From Diplonema papillatum (taxonomy: Eukaryota > Euglenozoa > Diplonemea > Diplonemida > Diplonemidae): a DNA stretch of 64,000 bases. This document shows, one piece after another, positions 9,700 to 22,071 of the stretch; positions within the stretch are counted from its first letter, which is position 1; the number at the start of each line of letters is the position of its first letter. The translations under genes and the position numbers were made by a program. The stretch spans positions 62,001 through 126,000 of the forward strand of contig JAPJBO010000616.1 of NCBI GenBank assembly GCA_030068145.1, in the 5' to 3' direction. The notes beneath the pieces are model-generated. The model made no database searches. It was not told the origin of the DNA and worked only from the letters and a program-made list of their open reading frames with translations.

Positions 9700-10395
9700 A
9701 AAAGTGTTTGCCTTTCTTCAACACGGGGGAGGGTAGGTAAAGGGTCAAGTGAGTCATCCTACCAACCCCGCAGGTACCTGCCGCGCTCGTGCCTGCCGCA
9801 GAACGACGACGACCACGAAGGCGCCGGCGACCTGGGGGACTCGTCCGTCGGGTTCGACGAGTCTTGGTCTGAGAACAAGCTGTCCGCCTCGGAGCCGAAG
9901 GGCCCCGCGAGCGACGACGACGGGCCGGGCACGCCGACCCGCGGGGCCAAGCGGAAGGCTTCGGCCCCGGGGCAGAGCCTGCGGCTGTTCTACAGCAGCC
10001 CCGGCGCGTCGCATTGTTGCCGTCTTCGAGTCCTCGGGGGCTTCTGGTCGTCCTGGGGGTCCAGATCCGGGGGGAAGCTGGCAGACGCTGGGCTCTGGAA
10101 GTTCCCTGTTTGACACATTGGGCGGTGACGGCAACAGCGACTCTCAAGCCAACCATTTTTGTCACCAACGTACTGGCGACCTTGAGTTTTCGAAGTTTCT
10201 TTTTTATGGTAACAAGCTTGCTTGTCCATATCAAAAAGTGTCGGATGGCAGCGTGCTGTGTTAAATCACTCAAAACGGGGTTTACACACGTACGCACAAA
10301 CAAAATTTTCGGATTTTTCTTTTTTGAAAAAAAAAAAAATCCGACAAAAGTATTTGCCTTTCTTCAACACGGGGGAGGGTAGGTAAAGGGTCAAG
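9700..10395 (+). repeat. Exon-containing tandem unit B
   Basis: Second copy of the unit: exon copy B at 9774-10015 with the same acceptor-like CCAACCCCGCAG, followed by the same trailing sequence ending in ACGTACGCACAAACAAAAT and an A-tract. The offset to the third exon copy (10420) is 646 bp. Like unit A it departs from the true coding sequence just before the cyclase-like domain (residual IVAVFE at the junction). Confidence 0.8.
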
Positions 10396-10417
10396 TGAGT
10401 CATCCTACCAACCCCGC

Positions 10418-11860
10418 AGGTACCTGCCGCGCTCGTGCCTGCCGCAGAACGACGACGACCACGAAGGCGCCGGCGACCTGGGGGACTCGTCCGTCGGGTT
10501 CGACGAGTCTTGGTCTGAGAACAAGCTGTCCGCCTCGGAGCCGAAGGGCCCCGCGAGCGACGACGACGGGCCGGGCACGCCGACCCGCGGGGCCAAGCGG
10601 AAGGCTCCGGCCCCGGGGCAGAGCCTGCGGCTGTGCCACAGCAGCCCCGGCGCGTCTCTGCGCTTCGCGGCGGTGTCGGTTCTCCGCATCGTCGCCGTGT
10701 TCGACCATCTGGTGGCGGGCAATGCGGCTGTCCTCGCGTGCCGCCTCTCGCGGCTCGTCGAAAGTGCGCTGCACGCCGCCGAGTGGCGGAAGGGCATCAT
10801 CGACCTGCTGGAGGGAGACTCCATCTTCGTCTCCTTCAACGCGGCCCGGCACTGCACCCGGCACTGCGTCCACGCTGTCAACACCTCCGTCGCGCTGTCG
10901 TCCGAACACTCCGCCCGCCCCCGCCCGGGGGCAAGAGCCGGGGGGGTGGGGGGAGCGCTGCTCCCGCCGATGGTCGTCTACGACCTGTCGCTCAGCTCGT
11001 CGGATAAGTACGTGCGGAGCCGGCGGGCGAGCACGGCGGCTGCTGCCAGGTGCAACCGCGGGGCGGGCGAAGCGGACGCCGCACACGCGCCGAAGCCGGG
11101 GGATTCGGTGTCGTCGAGCGGCACGGCGCTGCGGGTGGGAGTGGGAGTGGACGCGCCGCCGCCTGGCAGGCACGAGCCCACGCCGGATGCGCAGCCCGCG
11201 AAGGATGCACCTGGGAAGGTCAACAACGCTTGGGTCCCCGGCACGCTGCAGCTGCCGGCCGACGCCGCGGCGGCAGTGACTTCGCAGCGGGGCGCCGGCG
11301 AGGACGCGTGCCTGTCGGTGTATTATGCGGTGGCCAGCGGCCGCGCGCTGTGCGGCGACGTGGGGTGTGCAGAAGTCCAGCGCTTCGGAGTCATCGGGCT
11401 GCCGTCTGCCCTGTCGGCGACGCTGTCGTGGCTCGGGCGGTCGTGGGACATATCGATCGTGTGCGACGTGGCTGTACAGCGGGAGGTCATGCACTTCCAC
11501 GAGACCGCAATGCTGCCCAGAACCGTCCGCGCGCCCTTTTGCGAAGCTCCCGTCACCGTGTACGAAGTGCTCCCCAAGGAACAAAAAGACGAAAGCAACC
11601 CCGAAGAGTGGATGTACGAGCTGCGCGACGTCGGCGCGTGGGACGGGTACAACGACGCGGTCGAGAGCTTCCTGAAGGGCGACCGCGGTGCCGCGGAGCG
11701 GCAGGTCGCCGCCGCCGCCGGCGTGGCCTCCGGCCGCACTGGGGCGTACTTCGCCCGGTTCAAGCAGTTCATGGCCGCCCACGGCGCGCCGCCGCCGCCG
11801 GTAGACCCGCGGCCGGTGCTTGCCTGGGACCCCGTCGATTCGAAAGTGACGAACCCTTGA
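10418..11860 (+). pseudogene. 3' part of membrane pseudocyclase paralogue
   Basis: One open frame from RRYLPRSCL (10418) to TGA at 11860, about 480 codons without an ATG start, matching residues ~260-1000 of the gene at 53177-56197. It holds the acidic linker, the first cyclase-like half (SVLRIVAVFDHL, then LLEGDSIFVSFNAA), a shortened low-complexity insert (~125 residues), and the second half (VASGRALCGDVG, LSATLSWLGRSWDISIV, HFHETAMLP, VYEVL). The metal-site Asp is preserved once (VFDHL has Asp where consensus FADI has Ala, one place off; the GD motif is present). The N-terminal TM region is about 8 kb upstream and broken, so the locus as a whole is probably dead, although this frame has stayed open; bases 11403-11517 are identical to the intact gene. 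Confidence 0.75.
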
Positions 11861-11871
11861 GTGTAGGAAAT

Positions 11872-13018
<1,147 letters not shown>

Positions 13019-13098
<80 letters not shown>

Positions 13099-13113
13099 TG
13101 TGTGTGTGTGTGG
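13019..13113. repeat. (TG)n microsatellite
   Basis: TG repeats with two GGG interruptions near the right end; mirrors the tract at 11874-12004 on the other side of the duplicated block. Confidence 0.97.
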
Positions 13114-13249
13114 GGGAAAGGGGAGATGCAAACAAGATTAGGTGTTCGGGAGGACAGCCTGATTGTGCATGTGTGACTACCCCTTTTCCAGCCTCAGTTT
13201 GAGTGGTATTGGCGAGGAGGCATTGCTTTGTGTCTCCGGACATGATAGG

Positions 13250-14870
13250 ATTTCACTAGACGCGCCTTCGGCGCTCAAGCAAGCAGCGTTTGTCAGTTTT
13301 TGCTTTACCCCTCCAATCTCGCTTTTGGCGAGTAAACGTAAGGATTCCAAACTTGACGTGCCGAAGACGCTCAAGTAAGCTTGCTAGGTGCGTTGGAAAC
13401 CCTTCCGGTTCTTCGCTATTCCTGGGAAGTCGAGAACGCCTGTGGCTCCGTTCTCCGCTGATCCGCTGTCTCCTAGCTGTTATCTGCAGAGCAGAAGGAG
13501 AGGCATCCGTCGAGGTCACGGGGAAAGTGTGGGGAACAGATGAATGGGGAAGAACAACCAAACAAACAAAACAAACGGAGGTTCTAGCGGACTTTCACTC
13601 TAGAAGAGTGTCCCAGAGGCCGTCCTCTGCTGTGAAGGGCCATGCTGCCCTACAAGGATGCTCTTCCTGCTGTCCCACGGGGCTCCGCTTTGACAGAGAC
13701 GCAACGAAAATATTTGAATTTGGGGGAGTACACAGAGGGGGCAAACGGTGGGGCCTGCGTTTGTCAGTTTTTGCTTTACCCTTCCAACCTCGCTTTTGGT
13801 GGGTGGATATGAGGAGATCGCTCAGAAACGTAAGGATTCCAGCCTGACGCGCCGAAGGCGCTCAGGCAAGCTTGCCAGGTGTGTTGGAATCCCTTCTGTT
13901 TCCTCGCCATTCCTGGGAAGTCGAGAGCCCGCCTGTGGCTCCGTTCTCTGCTGTTCCGCGAGAGGCATCCGTCGATGTCACGGGGAAAGTAGATGAATGG
14001 GGAAGAACAACCAAACAAACAAAACAAACGGGACTTTCACTCTAAAAGAGGGCCGCCAGAGACGGAACGAAGAAGAAGAAGAAAAATAAAAAGAAAAAGG
14101 CCGCACCTGGTCCAGGAACGTGACGGTCAACCACAGCTTGCAAAGCTTGAGTCGGAGGCAGCACAGTGCCACAACCCCGTCCACTCTGCCCTGTGGCTGA
14201 CCGTCTCGACTAGCTTGTGTTCAGCGCGAGCGCCAAGCCCCAAGGTGCGCCACGCCTTGATGCTTTAGTTTGGGAAATCGGTTGCCACTGACCCGTAGGC
14301 CCGTGGCTCTGCAATACCGCCGAACACATGAAGCTTGGCTCCCGTGTAGCAGGCTTTTCCTGGTACCCAGGGCCGTCAGAGACGGGAGTACACAGAGGGG
14401 GCAAACGGTGGGGCCTGCGTTTGTCAGTTTTTGCTTTACCCTTCCAACCTCGCTTTTGGCGAGTGGATATGAGGAGATCGCTCAGAAACGTAAGGATTCC
14501 AACTTGACGCGCCGCAGGCGCTCAGGCAAGCTTGCCAGGTGTTGGAATCCCTTCTGTTTCCTCACCATTCCTGGGAAGTCGAGAGCCCGCCCGTGGCTCT
14601 GTTCTCTGCTGTTCCGCTATCTCCCAGCTGTTTGTGCAGCAGAGCCAAAGGAGAGGCATCCGTCGAAGTCACGGGGAAAATGTGGGGAACAGGCGAATGG
14701 GGAAGAACAATCAAGCAAACAAGCAAACTAAAGAGGTTCGTCCGAAACGGACCGAAGGGATTCGAAGGGGAGAGTACAAAAAAAGGGAGCAAACGGTGGG
14801 GCCTGCGTTTGTCAGTGTTTGCTTTACCCCTCCAACCTCGCTTTTGGCGGGTAGCTTGATGCAGTGCCAC
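13250..14870. repeat. Three to four degenerate copies of a ~330 bp repeat
   Basis: Copies at 13283-13610, 13756-14040, 14413-14740 and a partial one at 14797-14860. Shared marks: GTTTGTCAGTTTTTGCTTTAC, CGCTTTTGGCG, GACGCGCCGAAGGCGCTCA-type palindrome, CATTCCTGGGAAGTCGAGA, AGAGGCATCCGTCGA and GGGGAAGAACAA. Between copies 2 and 3 sits a copy of R1. The palindrome GCGCCTTCGGCGC also ends each unit of the neighbouring duplication. No gene. Confidence 0.75.
14090..14385 (+). repeat. Dispersed repeat R1, long copy
   Basis: About 295 bp, the inverted counterpart of 61500-61795 (high identity by eye) and of 4625-4815 (partial). Runs from AAAAAGGCCGCACCTGGTCC to GCTTTTCCTGGTACC. No poly(A), no recognisable Pol III boxes, no coding capacity. 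Confidence 0.8.
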
Positions 14871-15270
14871 AAGGCGTCTCCACACGACTGCCGTGTCATG
14901 AAGCTCAAATGATTCATGACAGGACGGCAGCCGTGTTCATTTTCATCTTCCAAATACTGTGTCCAGATCTTGAAGGCCACGAGAATCCTGCATTCTTCTT
15001 CATCTTCCAAAGCCTGTAGTCCAGATCTTGAAGGCCACAACTGAAGCTTGCTCAGAAACGTCTCAAGTTCTCAAACGGGCAGCCTTGGATCCTAATCTGA
15101 TGAAGAGTCAGCCCGGCAGTTTGTTGCTGGTGGCTAAGTCCGCGGCCGGTAGTTCACTAGTCGCTTATTCATTTGACCGGACCGTCTGTGACAAGTCGCG
15201 CATTCTCTCCCGGCTGCTTGCGTCTCCGTGGGCAGAACCGCGCCTCTTAGCAAGAGCAACGACCGCAACC
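14871..15270. other. No gene recognised
   Basis: Contains a short direct repeat (TTCATCTTCCAAA...CCAGATCTTGAAGGCCAC at about 14940 and 15000) and nothing gene-like. Confidence 0.5.
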
Positions 15271-15274
15271 ACAC

Positions 15275-15550
15275 TCCGTTATCAGGAGTCAGTGTAAGGG
15301 GTTGCTCATTCATCTTGGCTGGATCATCTAGTCCTTCGGCCGGCAAGTCATGAGCGCCTCGGGCAGACCCGGCATTCTAGAAAGAACGCTGCTAGCGGCC
15401 AAAGTGAGGCTACGACCGCAGCCACAAGACTGGTCCACTGCTTCGTTATTAGGAGTCAGTGTAAGTGGGTTGTTCATTCATCGTGGCTGGATCACCTAGT
15501 CTTTCGGCTGGCAGGTCATACACGTGGCGGGTGCCTTGGGCAGAACCCTG
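15275..15550 (+). repeat. Imperfect ~170 bp tandem duplication
   Basis: GAGTCAGTGTAAG...TTCATTCATC...GGCTGGATCA...CTAGTC.TTCGGC.GGCA occurs at 15286-15372 and again at 15452-15547; the second copy runs straight into the 25 bp minisatellite. Confidence 0.7.
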
Positions 15551-15728
15551 GACGGGTGCCTTGGGCAGAACCCTGGACGGGTGCCTTGGGCAGAACCCTG
15601 GACGGGTGCCTTGGGCAGAACCCTGGACGGGTGCCTTGGGCAGAACCCTGGACGGGTGCCTTGGGCAGAACCCTGGACGGGTGCCTTGGGCAGAACCCTG
15701 GACGGGTGCCTTGGGCAGAACCCTGGAC
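15529..15728 (+). repeat. Minisatellite, 8 perfect 25 bp units
   Basis: Eight identical 25 bp units (GGGTGCCTTGGGCAGAACCC plus TGGAC) with no visible substitution. Because 25 is not a multiple of three, all frames are open and give the same 25-residue cycle; these frames are not genes. Confidence 0.97.
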
Positions 15729-15739
15729 GACCGCGGTGA

Positions 15740-17090
15740 CCATAGGAACCCGGGGCTTCTAGGAATTCGAGTACAGGATCACCGCCGAAAACCGCGAGCG
15801 AGCGACGGCAATAGGTGCTGTCACCAACACTCTACCCGTGCACCTCACGCGTTGTTGCGAACAAGAGATATTTATCGAATGTCTCCCAGAGAAAAAGTAT
15901 CGGGAAGGTGTGACTGACATTCTTCGATCCTGTTGGTTCGGGCTAGTTCAGGAGTGCTACCATTTACCGGGAATATTACGGTAGGCACTCCTCAGTATGG
16001 TGCCGCAGTAGGTGTCTGCCTGTCTTCTTGGTACCGTCTGACTGTCTCTTATCGTGAATTTCTGGTGCTGCTTATGCTTTGCGCATGGTTGAGTATCCGT
16101 AACGATATCGTATTGCAATACGGGTGGGGTGCTACAATTAACGTGTAGCAAGCAGGAATTTTAACGGATAGGTTAAACCGGCATCCCCCGCCGCCCCGAA
16201 TTCTTCTGGTGTCGATCCGAGATGGTCGTGCTGCGTCTAGCCATGCGTCTTGCTCCTATTCCCTCAGTAAACTGCAAAACCCCGGAGCTTTGAAGCGAAA
16301 CTCACTCTGGAAAACTAAAGGAAAGACCAGCGTCGCGAGGAATTCTACTTCGGCACCTTGCACTTGTCACTTTGAACCAAGAAAGGTAGAAAGAGGAGCA
16401 GTGGCATTACTAGCGATGGGGTAAACCCCGCAGAGGCCTTAGAGAGTGAGAGAAGATGGCTACTGCGAGGTCACGGGGGATGGCGGGCGGGCCTTACCCC
16501 GGCACTCGTTGCAAGCAACGGACTACTTGGTGCAAGCTAGAAAAGTAAGCAAGACACGAAGCGAAAGGGTCAACACATAATTAAGCTCCAAAACCATGTC
16601 AATCAAGGGTGGGCGGGTGGGAAAGCAAATTGATTTGCCCAAACAACCCAAGTACCCTGTACGTTTAGGTGCCTCAAGGATTCCCTCGATGAATCGGGAG
16701 AGCCGTCAGTTCTTTTCTAGAGTATCATAAGCTTATGTGCGATTCGACCTGTACGCGTACAAGTGAAATCGCTGCCAACGTTCGCATCAAATATGCTCTC
16801 TAAGCTCTAGAAGGAACCGTATCGAGCCAAGGGCGCGAATCCCAGCCATTTTGTTCCCCGCCCCCCTTTATTTTTTTGTATAAGCACCTGCTTTGTAGGA
16901 AATACTTGAGGAGGCTGCCAGCTGCAAGAGATCAAAGGAGGTAAATGTGCTTTAGCCCACACGAAACACAGGTGAATCTGGGTTCAGTGGCGGGCGTAAG
17001 CGTTCAACAAAAAAGACCCATTTTGTAGTTGTATTGTTTCTCCCCCTCTAGCCTCCTTCGAAGTAAGCACAAGGCAGCCCCTCGAGTATT
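15740..17090. other. No gene recognised
   Basis: Unique-looking spacer. The stretch 16390-16720 has weak similarity to 31365-31530 (GCGATGGGGTAAACCCC, GAGGTCAC, ATTCCC.CGATGAATCG), perhaps an old dispersed repeat. Confidence 0.4.
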
Positions 17091-17099
17091 TTGTGGTAA

Positions 17100-17190
17100 C
17101 AACCGCGGTTGACATTATCAAAAAAGTGACGGTTGGCAGCGTACTGTGGAAATTACCATACAGGTGATAGCACATACGCACAAACAAAAT
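17100..17190 (+). repeat. 90-bp box repeat R3, diverged copy
   Basis: Shares GGCAGCGTACT, an ACC-A--CAGGTGA segment and ACGCACAAACAAAATG with the copies at 26189, 30256 and 53024, but lacks their AATGCATTGTTGG palindrome. Confidence 0.55.
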
Positions 17191-17454
17191 GAAGGAAGGA
17201 AAACACGTGAAACCAAGTTGTGCTCGCACCGGAACAGGACTGAAAATCCCCATCCAAAGGACCCACTGATGAGCTCTGACTTTGGATTGGTCTGCATTCA
17301 AGAGCGAAACATGAGACGAAGAACGAGGTGCACACAACACCGCGGTGAAAAAAACACAGGGGGCTAGTCCCTCAAGGGTTCATACCCCACTTTGGGAGCC
17401 GTACACTCCCCTTTTTACCACTTTCTATTTTGCATCCCTTTCCTAGACGACATC

Positions 17455-17530
17455 GTCCTCGAAGAAGACTTGATGCTAGCATCAACCATGCATGAGAGGC
17501 AGTGCTCTGCCTAAACATTAAACTAAGATT
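17455..17530 (+). repeat. Dispersed repeat R2, 3' end only
   Basis: GAAGAAGACTTGATGCTAGCATCAA followed by an AGGCAGTGCTCTGCCT hairpin and AAACTAAGATTCCC, matching the ends of the copies at 7960-8024 and 8140-8207. Confidence 0.7.
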
Positions 17531-17539
17531 CCCACCCCT

Positions 17540-18740
17540 CTAAGTTTTGTTTCGGAAGTATGCAAATACTGAATAGTTGACTCGGCCTCTAGCGCAACCT
17601 GGAGAGCGTTAGCTCCATGCGGACGGAGCTAGTTTTTTTCGGGGCGGCAGAAAGACTCCGAGAAGAAACCCTGGGCCGGACTCAAGGGTCTCCTGAGGGG
17701 TGCTATCTCCTCATATCTGACCCAAAGCAATTGGCGCCTTGTTTCGTAACGCATCTATCCACAGCGGCAAGTCTTCTGCCACTTTTTGAAGAAAAAAAGG
17801 CAAACGAGATTTGTTTCGCCTTGTTTGCTTTTATTTGCCTGTATTTGCTCGAGCAAATATATGCAAAACAAAGCAACTCATGGCATCTGCTGAGGCACAA
17901 GGTGCACTGAACGAGGCAATTGCCTGGCGAACCGCATCGCAGACGGTACAGCCGCCTATTCCGTGATGCGTGAGATTGTCGCGTCAGCTGGGTATGCCCT
18001 GGTTGGCTGGCGAGACGTGATGAATTCCGCTGCGGTTGCCCTTTGACGCGATCGTGTCTGCTGCTGACCCCAGGGCACTCTCGTCATCGATGCCATCGTA
18101 TCCGACGAAGCGACGTTTGTGAATAGCGTTTGGAAAGAGCAGAATGAGCAACCGGAGACTGCGGCGGACCGGGAGGTAAGGCAAACGGGTCGAAAAACGA
18201 CGCTGGAGACGAAACAGCATAGATGACGCATTGGCGTTTGTTCGTGGTTTGCGCGACAATATGACTCTTCTCCAGGGACTCAAGGCACAAGACCACCATG
18301 CGACCAGGCAAGTGTGGTGGACAGATGAGGCTTTGTTAAGCAGAAACAGGGTTCCCACTGAGCTGAGAGAAGGAGCTGCCTACGGCGGTGACGCAGCAAC
18401 CCAAGTACGACCGTACCCAGCTTCGGGCGTTTCACTGCTTGATTAGATTTATCGGCGTTTGTTAGCCGGGGATTAGCGACTGTTACCAGATTCGGACCGC
18501 GGCCCAAATCTGTGGTTGAAAGACATTGTTAAAAAACGGGTACTACCAGGATCTCTAAGAGGGAATCTCCATCGGCTATCCTCAGTGTTGGGCATTGCAG
18601 TAGGACATTGCAGTCAGGCATTGCTGCTGTGCATTGCAGCAGCGGTTTTCGTTCAATGAGAGGAAAGGAATGAAGATATCCGAATAAGGGAAAACAAAAT
18701 CAAGAGTCGAAGATTAGCGTCGAAACTTCCTGGCTTTTCA
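17540..18740. other. Spacer with degenerate coding-like stretch
   Basis: About 17900-18350 shows base composition like the coding regions and short open stretches on both strands, but no frame stays open and no motif is recognisable; possibly a decayed gene or element. 18585-18640 has three ATTGCAGT(A/C)GG-like repeats. Confidence 0.35.
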
Positions 18741-18745
18741 CGCCG

Positions 18746-18932
18746 TAGCAGAACGACCACACCACCCAATCCCAAACATCCCCTAAACGCGTTCGGGGAC
18801 TTCACAAGGTTTCCCAACGGAGTGACACATCACCCGAAACGAGCAGCACCCTCTCACTTTTCTCAACCCCAAGCCTCTACGGTCAACCGGAGACTTTAAA
18901 ATATCGACCTTCTAATCCACAAATAACGCTAA
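18746..18932. repeat. Dispersed repeat R4, copy 1
   Basis: About 187 bp shared with 33062-33260: AACGCGTT.GGGGACTTCAC, CACAA.ACCCGAAACGAG, TACGGTCAACCGGAGACTTT and CTAATCCACAAATAACGCTAA. A short related piece lies at 26740-26800. Confidence 0.8.
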
Positions 18933-19214
18933 AATGTTTCCCCCGAAGAACAGGCACCCTGTATGTAGTTTCGTCAAGCCTCGCAGATTCCCTCGGAAAG
19001 TCCGTGATATTCTGGAGGAAGCCTTCCGGCCAGGGGAACCTGGGTGTGGTACTGGCCATGAAGTCTTCGTCGGATCTGAAGTCTTCTCTTCACGTCACCC
19101 CCCTGCCACGGACCACTGCGGTGTTGAGCACACCTATTCCGAGCACCTTCTTGCAGTTCCCTTTTCGCTGCTGCAGGTCATGTCACGGCAAGTCGTGACC
19201 GCCACTCCTTAACA

Positions 19215-22068
19215 AGACCCTGCCGTTCGATCCAAATCGCTTGAAGCCTGCTCTTTGTCCTGGCCAGCCACGCAAGGAAAAGGCACCCGGAGCACTTCTC
19301 GTCGAGTTTTAGGCGCTGCTCGAGAGTATAAAACAGGCGATTTCGTGCCATTTCCCGGCACCCAATAAAAAGGTCTTGCCGGGCGGCAATCTTCGTTGCC
19401 CCGTAACAAGACTGCTCTTGTCGTGGCCAAGCATGCAAAGAAAAAGCGCAGTGACAGTCAGAGTGCGATAGCCCGCACGCGGAACCCCCGGAAAGGAGAC
19501 CCCGTCGCCGCGGTTCTGCGCAACATCCCGGTGGTCCAGTGGGCAAGGGGCCACCGCGACAACGCGGATATCAACGCGGCCGACGAAGCAGCGACCAATG
19601 CGCACCAAAGTATCCGCTCATTCGACATCGAGTGGTGCTACAGCGTAGCCAAAGTCACAAGGCTGTGTCGACGCCGACGGCAGCAGCCCGACGACAACGA
19701 CGAGGCGAATGACCTGGTGCAGCTGGAAGAGAGTGGCCGTTTCCTGCGGAGGAGCCGCAACTGCAGCCGTGACATGGCGGTCCGCGACCGACTGACGAAT
19801 GAAGTGCCGCCACGGTGCCTCAGCACGCAAACCCTCCGGGCACTGCGGAAGCTACACGGCGCGACGGACTTGCTCCAGGCCCTGGTCCGAAGGACGATCA
19901 TGCCGTTTAGAACGAGCGAGGCGTGCGCCGTCGTAGGATGCGTTGAACGAGGAAGTGCTAAGCACGTGCTCACGGCCAACGACGAGCTTCACGTGCGGAG
20001 TTATGGACCCGAAGCAGACCTGGCGAGAATTTATGGACAATGCAACGTGACGTACTGGCAAATCATGGACGACTTCGCAGCGCGCAACGCCACTGTAATG
20101 AAAAGTGTATGCGAGCGGATCAGCTACCAAGAGCCCAGCGGAAAGGCTGCGGAGTGGGCATCCTGGCTCAAGCATGAATTAAAGTCTAGCCCGATACAGT
20201 AGAGCTTCCTAACCAACCCCCCCGCCCACCGACCACACGCACCAAGCTGAACCTCACAAACAAACAAAGGTCGAAAGACACCAATCTGTACGTCCCACGG
20301 GATCGTCGGAAACACAAAAAAAAAAAACACCCGGACACACTTCTCGTTGAGTTTTTAGGGGCTGATCGAGAGCTTAAAACAGGTAACCTCCGGGCACTTG
20401 CCGGCACCTGATACAAGGTCTTGCTGTCCTTTTGGGGTGGCGATCTTCATTGTCCCCCAAGACTGAAGCCTGCCCTTTGTCCTACCCAGCCACGCAAAGA
20501 AAAGGAACCGGAGCACTTCTCGTCGAGTTTCAGGCGTTGCTCGAGAGTATAAAACAGGCGATTTCGTGCCATTTGCCGGCACCCAATAAAAGGTCTTGTC
20601 GGGTGGCAATCTTCGTTGCCTCCTGACACTGAAGACTGCTCTTGTCGCGGCCAGCCAGGCAAGGAAAAAAACACCCGGACACACTTCTCGTCGAGTTTTT
20701 AGGGGCTGATCGAGAGCTTAAAACAGGTAAACTCCGGGCACTTGCCGGCACCTGATACAAGGTCTTGCTGTCCTTTTGGGGTGGCGATCTTCATTGTCCC
20801 CCAAGACCGAAGCCTGCTCTTTGTCCTGGCCAGCCACGCAAAGAAAAGGAACCGGAGCACTTCTTGTCGAGTTTCAGGCGTTGCTCGAGAGTATAAAACA
20901 GGCGATTTCGTGCCATTTGCCGGCACCCAATAAAAAGGTCTTGTCGTGGCCAGCCATGCAAAGAAAAGGCACCCGGACACACTTCTCGTCGAGTTTTTAG
21001 GGGCTGATCGAGAGCTTAAAACAGGTAAACTCCGGGCACTTGCCGGCACCTATTATACGGTCTTGCTGTCCTTTTGGGGTGGCGATCTTCATTGTCCCCC
21101 AGCCCTGAACCCTGCCGGAACAATCACCTGAGGCGAGGTAGAAGCTGATCGACGGGACTCTGCGCACTTGCTGGCGCCTACCAGAGTCTCGGTGTCCTGT
21201 CGAGGTGGCGATCTTTGCTGACCTCCAACACTGAAGCCTGCAAGCCTGTGTGGCCAAACCGCGGTAGGAAAAAAGCACCTGGGGGCACTTCTTCTCGTCG
21301 ATTTGCCGCAAACTGCCCGGACTTTGAACGGGTGGCGATTTGCCGCAACACCGACCAAGCTGTCTCCAAACAGGCGACCCCGAGTCCTTCCTGGCATCAA
21401 CGGTCTTGAACTGTTCCACGCCCCCTCTGTCGAAAGCGGCACCTGAGGCGAGTTTTTAGAATAAAAGCTGTTCGAAAGCCTAAAACGGGAGACTCCGCGC
21501 ACTTGCTGACACCAACCAGAGTCTTGTTGTCCTGTCGAGAGGCGGCGATCGTCGTCACCTCCAACACCGAAGCCTGCTATTGGTGTGGCCAACCATGCTA
21601 GGAGAAAGCACTTGGGGCACTTCTTCTCGTCGATTTGTCGCAAACTGCCCGGACTTTGAACGGGTGGCGATTTGCCGCAACACCGACCAAGCTGTCTCCA
21701 AACAGGCGACCCCGAGTCCTTCCTGGCATCAACGGTCTTGAACTGTTCCACGCCCCCTCTGTCGAAAGCGGCACCTGAGGCGAGTTTTTAGAATAAAACG
21801 GGAGACTCCGCGCACTTGCTGACACCAACCAGAGTCTTGTTGTCCTGTCGAGAGGCGGCGATCGTCGTCACCTCCAACACCGAAGCCTGCTATTGGTGTG
21901 GCCAACCATGCTAGGAGAAAGCACTTGGGACACTTCTTCTCGTCGATTTGTCGCAAACTGCCCGGACTTTGAACGGGTGGCGATTTGCCGCAACACCGAC
22001 CAAGCTCCAAACAGGCGACCCCGAGTCCTTCCTGGCATCAACGGTCTTGAACTGTTCCACGCCCCCTC
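19215..22068. repeat. Satellite-like array, ~110-330 bp units
   Basis: Units share a core: GCACTTCTCGTCGAGTTT, then a GAGA--TAAAACAGG segment, a CGTGCCATTTGCCGGCACC-type or CTCCGGGCACTTGCCGGCACC-type block, GGTCTTG, and a GGCGATCTTC.TTG segment before CCAAGACTGAAGCCTGC. From 20326 to 21115 two unit types alternate (higher-order repeat); from 21120 to 22068 three ~300 bp units follow with CGTCGATTTG.CGCAAACTGCC and CCGAGTCCTTCCTGGCATCA. The first unit (19215-19439) is separated from the rest by a LINE insertion. Confidence 0.85.
19440..20325 (+). mobile_element. LINE 3' end (RNase H + C-terminal domain + poly(A))
   Basis: Open frame to TAG at 20202. It starts inside an RNase H domain: SDSQSAIA matches the second catalytic-Asp motif (TDSxxAL) and VVQWARGHRDNADINAADEA matches the W-x-x-GH...N-x-AD-x-A signature. 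About 170 basic residues follow with a possible Cys/His finger (CAVVGC...H...H). A short 3' region ends in an A12 tract (20310-20324). The element is 5'-truncated and sits in the A-tract of a satellite unit (GCAAAGAAAAA | CACCCGGACACAC). APE-RT-RNase H LINEs of the I/ingi group have this tail; it may be the same family as the fragments at 38690 and 61866 but they do not overlap in domain content. Confidence 0.75.
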
Positions 22069-22071
22069 GTT

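Noticed and set aside
15465-15917. 150-codon ORF across the 25-bp minisatellite
   Set aside because: Frame is a by-product of stop-free repeat units.
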